Source: an uncultured Myxococcales bacterium (GTDB taxonomy: Bacteria > Myxococcota_A > UBA9042). Taken from it: DNA of 8,420 bases. Below, piece after piece: positions 1 through 5,809 of this stretch; the first letter of the stretch is position 1; each line of letters opens with the position of its first letter. A program made the translations under genes and the position numbers. The DNA is taken from contig CAIXAA010000529.1 of assembly GCA_903917305.1 (NCBI GenBank), forward strand, positions 1 to 8,420. The letters run 5' to 3'. The notes under the pieces are model-generated. The model worked only from the letters and a program-made list of their open reading frames with translations, was not told the DNA's origin and did not search any database.

Positions 1-1280
1 CGCCCCTGGACGAACACCGACGGCGTACCGCTGACCTGGACCTTCTCGGCCGCGGCCACGTCCTGCTCGATGTACGCCTTGAACTTGTGGTCCTTGACGC
101 ACTTCTCGAACTTCGCCACGTCGACGCCCGCCGCCTTGGCGTGCTCGGCCAGCTTGCCCGCGTCCAGCTCCTGCTGGTGCGTGAACAGCGCCTCTTCCAT
201 CTCCCAGAACTTGCCCTGCTCCTTGGCGCACTGCGCGGCTTCCGCCGCCGGGAACGCGTTCTGGTGGAACGGCAGCGGGTAGTTCTTGAACACGAGGCGC
301 ACGTTGCTCGGGTAGGCCTTCAAGGTCTCCTCGATGGCCGGGCGCACCTTCGAGCAGAAGGGGCACTGGAAGTCGGTGTAGAGGACGATCGAGACGAGCG
401 CGTCGGCCGGGCCCTTCACGGGCTCGTCGCCACGCAGCGCAACCTTCCACACGGTCTTGTCATCCGCCGGCGGGCGCTTCTGCGCATCGGCGTTCTGCGC
501 CGGCGCGGCATCGGCCGGGACCGGGTCGCCCTTGAAGACCCAGCCGATCAGCTTGGCGCCCAGCTCCGGATTGGCAGCCTTGGTCAGCTTCTCGTTCAGG
601 TCCGCGGCCTTGGTGCCCTTGCCCAGCTCGTCGTTCGCCTTGGTGATCTGCTCGTCGATGATCTTCTTGAAGTTCTCGATCGGCTGCGCACCAGCGACGT
701 TGACGCCGTTGATGAAGAAGCCCGGCGTGCCGCGGACACCCAGCGCGTTGGCAATCGCCATGTCGCGCTCGATGTTCTTGACCATCTCCGGATCCTTCAA
801 GTCCGCCGCGAACTTGGCCATGTCGAGGCCAATCTCCTTGGCCCACTTCTGGATGTTCTCGTCGGTCATGTCGCGCTGGTTCGCGAACAGCTTGTCGTAC
901 ATCTCCCAGAACTTGCCCTGCTTGTGCGCGGCTTGCGCGGCGATCGCGGCCGGCTTGGCGCGATCATGGAAGGGCAGCGGCTGGTTGATGAAGATCAGGC
1001 GCAGATCCTTGGCGTAGTCCTTCTTGAGCTGGTCGACCGTACCGGCCGCCCGCGAGCAGAAGGGGCACTGGAAGTCGCTGATCTCGATGATCGTGATCTT
1101 GGCGTCCTCCGGGCCAACGGCCGGGAACTTGGCAGCCGTCGGAGCCTTGGGCTCTTCCACCTTGACCGCCTCCGGGGCGGCCGGAGCGGAAGGCGCTGCG
1201 GGCTTGCTGGTCATCCGTCCGCCCAAGAAGCCGATCACGGCGGCGGCGATGATGGCGATGATCGCATTTTCTTTCTTCAT
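1..1280 (-). CDS. Membrane-anchored protein with two tandem DsbA-like thioredoxin domains (3' end beyond window)
   Basis: This is probably a thiol-disulfide oxidoreductase of the DsbA/Thioredoxin_4 type, acting in the envelope on secreted proteins. The reading frame is open from the ATG at 1278-1280 to the left edge, giving 426 codons without a stop. Residues 6-20 form a hydrophobic anchor or signal segment with no lipobox, followed by a Pro/Ala-rich linker (about 25-50). Domain 1 (about 55-215) has active-site C72-P-F-C75 and cis-Pro motif G-T-P186. Domain 2 (about 285 to the end) has C306-P-F-C309 and G-T-P420. Both contain QGKFWEM. Domain 2 has an extra pair, C351 and C394, that domain 1 lacks (A117 and D160 at matching places). 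A GAGG ribosome site lies 5 bases before the ATG. The fold assignment is strong from motifs; whether it oxidises, reduces or isomerises disulfides cannot be told. Divergent from the HEAT lipoprotein gene. Confidence 0.9.
   Translation of the reverse strand, partial: MKKENAIIAIIAAAVIGFLGGRMTSKPAAPSAPAAPEAVKVEEPKAPTAAKFPAVGPEDAKITIIEISDFQCPFCSRAAGTVDQLKKDYAKDLRLIFINQPLPFHDRAKPAAIAAQAAHKQGKFWEMYDKLFANQRDMTDENIQKWAKEIGLDMAKFAADLKDPEMVKNIERDMAIANALGVRGTPGFFINGVNVAGAQPIENFKKIIDEQITKANDELGKGTKAADLNEKLTKAANPELGAKLIGWVFKGDPVPADAAPAQNADAQKRPPADDKTVWKVALRGDEPVKGPADALVSIVLYTDFQCPFCSKVRPAIEETLKAYPSNVRLVFKNYPLPFHQNAFPAAEAAQCAKEQGKFWEMEEALFTHQQELDAGKLAEHAKAAGVDVAKFEKCVKDHKFKAYIEQDVAAAEKVQVSGTPSVFVQG
198..220. 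repeat. 23-base direct repeat, copy 1 (QGKFWEM, domain 2)
   Basis: The 23 bases at 198-220 recur exactly at 900-922, again 702 bases apart. They encode QGKFWEM in the helical part of the second DsbA-like domain. Confidence 0.85.
351..375. repeat. 25-base direct repeat, copy 1 (CPFC active site, domain 2)
   Basis: The 25 bases at 351-375 recur exactly at 1053-1077. They encode the DFQCPFCS active-site stretch of domain 2. The offset of 702 bases (234 codons) equals that of the repeat pair at 198 and 900, so both pairs mark one in-frame internal duplication. Confidence 0.85.
900..922. repeat. 23-base direct repeat, copy 2 (QGKFWEM, domain 1)
   Basis: Exact match of 198-220 at the corresponding position of domain 1. 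Identity at the DNA level here suggests either strong constraint or gene conversion between the two halves. Confidence 0.85.
1053..1077. repeat. 25-base direct repeat, copy 2 (CPFC active site, domain 1)
   Basis: Exact match of 351-375, encoding the domain 1 active-site stretch DFQCPFCS. It is conserved coding sequence rather than a mobile or regulatory repeat. Confidence 0.85.
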
Positions 1281-1285
1281 CTCGT

Positions 1286-1289
1286 CCTC
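1286..1289 (-). promoter_or_regulatory. Ribosome binding site of the tandem DsbA-like gene
   Basis: The minus strand reads GAGG followed by a 5-base spacer (ACGAG) and the ATG at 1278-1280. This supports the chosen start, which also places the hydrophobic segment at the very N-terminus. Confidence 0.55.
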
Positions 1290-1386
1290 GGTCTAAGGGG
1301 CAGCCCCGAACGCTGCGCGTTCTTGATGTCTTGCAGGCTGACGCTGCCGGTCGGCAAAGGGGGCGCCACCTGTTACGAAGCGGCGT

Positions 1387-1415
1387 ATGCTATCCGCGGC
1401 GCGACCGTCGCGCAA
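1387..1415 (-). promoter_or_regulatory. Weak candidate sigma-70-type promoter for the tandem DsbA-like gene
   Basis: On the minus strand TTGCGC (1410-1415) and TAGCAT (1387-1392) are separated by exactly 17 bases, matching TTGACA and TATAAT at 3 of 6 and 4 of 6 positions. It would give a leader of roughly 100 bases. The match is poor and chance is quite possible; it is noted because the spacing is ideal and the region is divergent. Confidence 0.2.
1399..1413. promoter_or_regulatory. 15-base near-perfect palindrome, possible operator
   Basis: GCGCGAC and GTCGCGC form a perfect 7-base inverted repeat around one central C (1406). It lies in the divergent intergenic region, between the -35 and -10 candidates for the leftward gene. 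A regulator site is possible, but GC-rich DNA yields such palindromes by chance and no second copy was seen. Confidence 0.25.
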
Positions 1416-1444
1416 GGCCTCGGAAAGTCCCGCGCCAAGAGCCG

Positions 1445-1473
1445 CGCAAGGCGACGCTTTGTCGCCCCTTGCG
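1445..1473 (+). other. Bulged stem-loop in the probable leader of the HEAT lipoprotein gene
   Basis: CGCAAG (1445-1450) plus GCGAC (1451-1455) pair with GTCGC (1461-1465) and CTTGCG (1468-1473). This gives 11 base pairs with a two-base CC bulge (1466-1467) and a GCTTT loop. It ends 66 bases before the ATG at 1540. No U-tract follows on either strand, so it is not a standard intrinsic terminator. It may be a leader structure or nothing. Confidence 0.35.
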
Positions 1474-1539
1474 TCTGCCGGCCGGGTCCGCTGCAATGCG
1501 CAGCGTCCAGTCCGGACCAACACCAGCAGCGGGAGCTTC

Positions 1540-2460
1540 ATGCCCAGCTTCTTCGTTCGCGCGATCGTTCTTGTCTCAGCGCTGGGCCTTTGCGCATGTC
1601 GCGGCGCCCAACCGCCTGCAACTGCACCACAAAGTGCGGATGCGGGGAGCGTCACCGGCCTCGATCCCGCGCCCGTCGACGAAGCCCTGCTCGAAGCCCT
1701 GCAGTCGTTTCGCGATCGCTTCGCCTGCAACGCCATCTCCGGCTGCCCGGCCGAGGCCGTGCTGATCGGCTTTGGCTGGGCGGCGCGGCCGCACCTGGAG
1801 CAGATGTTCCAGCGCGCGCCGAAGCAGGCCACGTACCGCGCCCGGGCCGTGCGCGCGCTGGCGGAACTTCGCGATCCGCAAGCGCTTCCCTTCCTGCGCC
1901 GCGTCGCGACGGACAGCGATCCGGAGGCCCGCGGCTACGCCGTGCTCGGCATCGGCCTGCTGGGCGCCCGCGAGGAACGCGCGAACTTCGAGCAACTCGC
2001 CGACTCCGATCGCACCGTCTGGTCAGCGGCGCCGCGCCTGAGCGCGCTGTGGGTGCTGCGTCGCTGGGGCGACCCGACCGCAGAGGCGCGTTTTCTCGAA
2101 GAACTGCGCCTGCTGACCAGCCAGCAGATGGCCGGTCCGGCGCTGACCTGGGGCTTGGAACTCTGCGCGCGTCCCGAAGGGCCTTCCTGCGACGCCGTGC
2201 TGCCGGCAGCCGCGCGCCACGGGAACTTCACGGTGCGCCGCGCGGCGATCCGGGCGATCGCGGTGCACCCGACGCCGGCGCTGGCGCCGGTCCTCGTCAT
2301 GGCGGCGGCCGATCCCATTCATTCGCTGGCGGAAGTGGCGGAGCGCGCGCTGCGGGAGCTGTCGGGGCGGCAGGATCTGCAGGGCGCGGGCGCCTGGCGC
2401 GATTGGTGCGCGCAGACGAAGTGCGATCAGCCGGTTCTGGACCCCGAAGAACAGCCTTAG
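1540..2460 (+). CDS. Predicted lipoprotein with HEAT-like helical repeats
   Basis: A 306-residue protein of unknown specific function, probably an exported scaffold or binding protein. The start at 1540 gives a lipoprotein-type signal peptide: MPSFFVR, a hydrophobic stretch (8-17), then L-C-A-C with C20 as the likely lipidated residue. The Cys at -2 makes the lipobox slightly unusual. A GGGAG ribosome site (1531-1535) precedes it with a short 4-base spacer. The frame is open upstream to an ATG at 1387, but that start would bury the signal peptide behind 51 residues. A low-complexity linker (21-45) leads to alternating helix pairs of HEAT/PBS-lyase type, clearest at about 99-123 (RARAVRALAELRDPQALPFL), 128-155, 160-190 and 228-275. 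Six cysteines after C20 fall in close pairs (63/69, 209/217, 290/295), fitting disulfides outside the cytoplasm. It converges on arcA with a 12-base gap. Confidence 0.8.
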   Translation: MPSFFVRAIVLVSALGLCACRGAQPPATAPQSADAGSVTGLDPAPVDEALLEALQSFRDRFACNAISGCPAEAVLIGFGWAARPHLEQMFQRAPKQATYRARAVRALAELRDPQALPFLRRVATDSDPEARGYAVLGIGLLGAREERANFEQLADSDRTVWSAAPRLSALWVLRRWGDPTAEARFLEELRLLTSQQMAGPALTWGLELCARPEGPSCDAVLPAAARHGNFTVRRAAIRAIAVHPTPALAPVLVMAAADPIHSLAEVAERALRELSGRQDLQGAGAWRDWCAQTKCDQPVLDPEEQP

Positions 2461-2472
2461 TCTCAAGCACTT

Positions 2473-3792
2473 CTACCCGGCGCGCGCAATCGGCAGCGTC
2501 AGGCAGCGCGGCCCGCCGCGACCGCGCGACAGCTCGGAGCCCGTCAGCGCCACGACCACGCGCCGGTGCCCGGACATCAGCAGGTCCGCATTCGGCACGA
2601 ACTGTTCCGGCGTCAGCACTTCAAAGCCGGCGCGGTTCAAGGCGCGCAGCGTCCACGTGTTGCGCCCGTAGAGCACGACGCGCCCCGGTCCGAGGGCAAA
2701 AGCGTTGGCGCCATCGGTCCATTGCTCGCGTGCCGCCGCCCGGCTGTCGCCATCGCCGCATGTCACGATGTGCAGCTGGCACCCGAATTCCCCAAGGACG
2801 CCGGCCAGGTTGCAGCCCAGGTCGCGCTCCGGCTCGGCCAGATCCACGACGCGCACGCGATCCGCGACGTCCGAATACGATGCAAAGGCAGGCACGTGCA
2901 TCAGGCACAGGCCCTCGTCCAGCATCGTCATCAGCGTGTCCAGGTGCATCGTCGCGCGCCGCTCCGGGATGAAGACGCCGAGCACGTGGCGCACGCCAAG
3001 CGCGCGCAGCTCCTGGGCAATCGTCAGCGCCGACGTCAGGGTCGTGCGCGCCCCGACGCCAATCAGCACCAGATCGCGGGACACCACCAGGATGTCGCCA
3101 CCTTCGACGCAGCGCTCGTCGCGCCCCTCGTCCGACGAAACACCGTGAGTTCCCGCGCGAACATCGATCTTCGGCGCCGCTTGCAGGCGCGGATGGTGGC
3201 GCAGCAGCGCGCGCGCCAGGATGCCGTCGCGCTTGCGGGCGTTCAGGCGCGGGTAGCCGACCACGATGCCGCTGCCGACCACCGCCCAACAATCGCGTGC
3301 AAACATCCAGTTGGGCATCGGCCAGCGCAGCAGGTCAAAGCCGGTCTCCGGGTCGGTGCCGGAAGCCAGCGCCTGCACCAGCTCCGCCGCACCCAGCTCC
3401 CGCAGGCGGTGCCGCGCGCGCTCGAGCGCGGGTTTGGCCGTGCCGCATTGCCCTTCCAGTTCCAGCACTTCCTCGATCACGGTCGCGGCAACGCTCGCGT
3501 CCGCCAACACGCGCTGCAGCATCGAGCGCAGATCCAGGCAGCCGGCGCGCCCCGTCACGGCGCGAATCACATCCACGAGTTGCGCGTGTTCGGCCTGCAA
3601 GTGCGGCAGCAGCACCAGATCGTCGAACAGCAGGTAATCGGGATTCGGGCGGTAGCGGCCGCGCGCGTCCGCCTCGAGCGCCTCGATGTGGCGCGGCGCC
3701 ATGCAGTCGAACTCGTCGCCCGGCGCGCAGGTGATGCACGCGGTCAGCGGCGCGGTTTCGCTCCAGAGACCTACCGGTACGGGCTCGGCCAT
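2473..3792 (-). CDS. arcA: Arginine deiminase
   Basis: Hydrolyses L-arginine to L-citrulline and ammonia, the first step of the arginine deiminase pathway; expected to be cytoplasmic, as no signal peptide is seen. The 439 residues are slightly longer than the usual ~410. Guanidino-modifying enzyme motifs appear in order: N-terminal SET...LLFDD (about 11-58), PNWMFARD (160-167), EGGD (230-233), GVGARTT (245-251), MHLD (282-285), and C-terminal GSELSRGRGGPRC (418-430). By alignment from memory with known deiminases, the catalytic set D167, E230, H283, D285 and nucleophile C430 is intact, as are substrate-binding arginines near 186, 249 and 425. The helical insert typical of true arginine deiminases (about 65-150) is present, favouring this over an amidinotransferase or dimethylarginine hydrolase. 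It is the last gene of the leftward operon, 11 bases after the lipoprotein stop. No arcB, arcC or arcD is in the window. Confidence 0.9.
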   Translation of the reverse strand: MAEPVPVGLWSETAPLTACITCAPGDEFDCMAPRHIEALEADARGRYRPNPDYLLFDDLVLLPHLQAEHAQLVDVIRAVTGRAGCLDLRSMLQRVLADASVAATVIEEVLELEGQCGTAKPALERARHRLRELGAAELVQALASGTDPETGFDLLRWPMPNWMFARDCWAVVGSGIVVGYPRLNARKRDGILARALLRHHPRLQAAPKIDVRAGTHGVSSDEGRDERCVEGGDILVVSRDLVLIGVGARTTLTSALTIAQELRALGVRHVLGVFIPERRATMHLDTLMTMLDEGLCLMHVPAFASYSDVADRVRVVDLAEPERDLGCNLAGVLGEFGCQLHIVTCGDGDSRAAAREQWTDGANAFALGPGRVVLYGRNTWTLRALNRAGFEVLTPEQFVPNADLLMSGHRRVVVALTGSELSRGRGGPRCLTLPIARAG

Positions 3793-3799
3793 GGTCTGC

Positions 3800-3805
3800 C
3801 CGCCT
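3800..3805 (-). promoter_or_regulatory. arcA ribosome binding site overlapping the upstream stop codon
   Basis: The minus strand reads AGGCGG seven bases before the arcA ATG. Its first two bases lie inside the TAG stop (3804-3806) of the preceding lipoprotein gene. This suits translational coupling, with ribosomes ending the lipoprotein restarting on arcA. Confidence 0.55.
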
Positions 3806-5783
3806 AAGGTCCAGCGGTAACGTTAATCGTGACCTTGACTTGCGCGCTCCAGTTGTAGTTCTGGGGCGCATCCGCGCTGAACGCCTGCGCCAGCGCCGCG
3901 AACTCGTACGGTCCCGGCACATCCGGCACGAAGATCAGGTCCGGCGTCGAGGTGGCCTGATCGGCGGGCGTCAGCCAGCGCTTGGAGCCCGCCGGCCTCG
4001 AGGTGATGATCCACAGGTAGTTGTTGCCGTTGTCGTACGCGCCCTTGGTGAACGTCGCCTTCAGGTGCACCGGCTGGCCGACCACCGCTGCCGGATAGTC
4101 CGCGGTCGCGCCCAGGCTCAGTGTCGGCGGCGCGTTCTCGGTCTCGATCGAGCCCTGCAGGTTCAGCGACTGCGTCACGATCGCCCCGCTGCACTTGCCC
4201 GCCGCCCAAGCGCCGGAGCAGTAGGTGATGTTCACGAGATCGTTGATTTGCAGCTTCTTGTCATCCGCCGGATGGAACTCCACTTCAAGCGGCAAGAGGC
4301 CCCACGCGGCAATGTCCTGGCTGGCAAACGGCTTGGTGAAGCCGTTGTAGAGCGAAGCCGGCTTGCTGCACGGATCCGAACCGACCACCGTCGCCGACGT
4401 GATGCAGGCGTTGATGACGCGCATCGTGGCGCAGCTCTGGTTGGCCACCACGAACGTTCCCGTGGCCTTCTGACCGACGCCAGCCAGCAGCCACAGTTGC
4501 GGCAGCGGGCCGAAGCTCGGCGCCGGCACATCGCAGCCACCGGCCGAGATCGGAATCGTGATGGTTCCGGGTACGTTCGCCTGCGTGAACGATACCGCGA
4601 GGTTGCCGTTGAGCGGAGCACCGGTCGCCGGGAACGTGAACTTGACCGTGAAGTAGATGGTCCCGGCCTTCGACACACCGCGCGGCGGATCGACGCAGGT
4701 CGTGTCCCCGGCCGTCAGGTGCATGCAAACCGAGTACATGCCGTCCAGCGTCGACTGATCCACCGTCGGATCAATCGCTTGCACGCCGATGTTGTTGATC
4801 GCCATGCTCGCCGGGCCGTCATTGTAGATCGCGCAAGTCGCCTGGCCGCTGCCGGAGGTGACGGCCGAGAAGTCGTACTCCATCTTGCCGCTCGCGGAAG
4901 TGCAGGTAATCGTGTACTTGTTGTCCGCCTGCGTCTTGGCGCTCAGCTTGACCTGCGCGTTCGGCTTGCTCGGGTCGTTCGTCACGATGATGACGTTCTC
5001 GTCCTCGTTGCCGTCGGTCTGGTCCGGCGAATAGCGCACGCAGATCTGCATCTTCGCGGGCGTCGACACTGGGTTGCCCGTGTCGCCGATGGCCGGGATG
5101 CAATCGCCCTGGTTGGGCTTCTCGGTGATGGTGTACTGCGCATTGGCCGGGTCCAAGCCCGCGTGGTCAAAGCACAAAGGCGCCGTGCCGGAGTTGCCGA
5201 ACTTGTAGCAGTGCGTCGCCGGATTCGCCGCGGACGTGTTGATGAACGTGTCTTCCGTCGCGTCCATCGTGATCTGCGGACCGACCGTCGAGATGCCAAA
5301 GCACAGCGCCGTCGGACCCTTGCCCGCCGCCACGATGTCGTTGTGCTCGATGGTCAGCGTGCCCTGGCCGTTGTCGACCTTGTCCGGGCTCGGCGAGTAG
5401 ACGATGTCGATGCCGACCGACTTCCCCGTCGCCAGCGCGATCGCGCCCACGCCCGGACACGACTTCGCGTCGGTCGGCTTGGTCGTCGTGTACTCCATCT
5501 TGAGCAAGGTATTCGTGGTCTCCCACTTGACCTTGTTCAGGCACAAAACGCTGTTGTCATTGCCGGAGTTGCGGATGACGACGTGCTTGCGGTAGGTCAG
5601 CTGCCCGTTGGTCTGATCCGGCGCGAACAGCGAGCACTTCCCCGCCGCGACCTGGATGTTGTCGACCATCGTGAAGATCTGCGGCTTGTAGACCAGGCTG
5701 TAGGGGTTCGAGCTGCAACCCGCCGCAGCCAAGGCCAGCAGCGCAATCGTCAAGGAATACGATAGCTTGTGTTGCGACGTCAC
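3804..5783 (-). CDS. Predicted lipoprotein with ASH-like beta-sandwich repeats and a C-terminal PKD-like domain
   Basis: A 659-residue predicted surface or periplasmic lipoprotein; specific function unknown. I chose the GTG at 5781-5783 because a perfect AGGAGG sits 5 bases upstream and the product begins with a lipoprotein signal: VTSQHK, a hydrophobic core (9-21), then A-A-G-C with C23 lipidated. An ATG at 5870 is in frame but lies inside the upstream gene and adds 29 non-signal-like residues. Four beta-rich units follow (about 30-165, 166-285, 288-415, 418-545). The first two share a strand-turn pattern, VYSPSPD...GTLTIEHND and RYSPDQTD...VIIVTNDP, as in ASH/choice-of-anchor-D repeats. The last unit (551-656) looks PKD-like, with SRPAGS (595-600) and PDVPGPYEF (620-628). 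Besides C23 there are 18 cysteines, an even number compatible with disulfides. It follows the VWA gene by 26 bases and leads into arcA. Confidence 0.85.
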   Translation of the reverse strand: MTSQHKLSYSLTIALLALAAAGCSSNPYSLVYKPQIFTMVDNIQVAAGKCSLFAPDQTNGQLTYRKHVVIRNSGNDNSVLCLNKVKWETTNTLLKMEYTTTKPTDAKSCPGVGAIALATGKSVGIDIVYSPSPDKVDNGQGTLTIEHNDIVAAGKGPTALCFGISTVGPQITMDATEDTFINTSAANPATHCYKFGNSGTAPLCFDHAGLDPANAQYTITEKPNQGDCIPAIGDTGNPVSTPAKMQICVRYSPDQTDGNEDENVIIVTNDPSKPNAQVKLSAKTQADNKYTITCTSASGKMEYDFSAVTSGSGQATCAIYNDGPASMAINNIGVQAIDPTVDQSTLDGMYSVCMHLTAGDTTCVDPPRGVSKAGTIYFTVKFTFPATGAPLNGNLAVSFTQANVPGTITIPISAGGCDVPAPSFGPLPQLWLLAGVGQKATGTFVVANQSCATMRVINACITSATVVGSDPCSKPASLYNGFTKPFASQDIAAWGLLPLEVEFHPADDKKLQINDLVNITYCSGAWAAGKCSGAIVTQSLNLQGSIETENAPPTLSLGATADYPAAVVGQPVHLKATFTKGAYDNGNNYLWIITSRPAGSKRWLTPADQATSTPDLIFVPDVPGPYEFAALAQAFSADAPQNYNWSAQVKVTINVTAGP

Positions 5784-5788
5784 GGTCG

Positions 5789-5794
5789 CCTCCT
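5789..5794 (-). promoter_or_regulatory. Strong ribosome binding site that fixes the GTG start of the lipoprotein gene
   Basis: A perfect AGGAGG on the minus strand is followed by a 5-base spacer and GTG (5781-5783). It is the best Shine-Dalgarno sequence in the window and decides in favour of GTG over the in-frame ATG at 5870. Confidence 0.75.
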
Positions 5795-5809
5795 GTGATG
5801 CGCGCCCGA

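Noticed and set aside
1386..1391. TATGCT as a plus-strand -10 box for the HEAT lipoprotein gene
   Set aside because: At 17-base spacing the -35 position reads GCGCCA, which does not resemble TTGACA, so no promoter can be supported.
1387..1539. N-terminal extension of the HEAT lipoprotein from the ATG at 1387
   Set aside because: It would place 51 non-hydrophobic residues ahead of a good signal peptide and lipobox. The ATG at 1540 has a nearby GGGAG.
1293..1832. Minus-strand open frame of 179 codons across the divergent intergenic region
   Set aside because: It overlaps the lipoprotein gene in antisense, has no recognisable domain or ribosome site, and its product looks like a GC-rich shadow.
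87..2972. Very long plus-strand open frame (961 codons) opposite the DsbA-like gene and arcA
   Set aside because: It spans the divergent intergenic region and the antisense of well-supported genes. The product is Arg/Ala/Gly-rich with no motif, as expected from scarce stop codons in GC-rich antisense frames.
2566..3807. Plus-strand open frame of 413 codons antisense to arcA
   Set aside because: The minus strand encodes an arginine deiminase with all catalytic motifs. The plus-strand product is low-complexity His/Gln/Arg-rich.
3840..5765. Plus-strand open frame of 641 codons antisense to the ASH lipoprotein gene
   Set aside because: Arginine-rich, motif-free translation, whereas the opposite strand has a signal peptide, a lipobox, a strong ribosome site and domain repeats.
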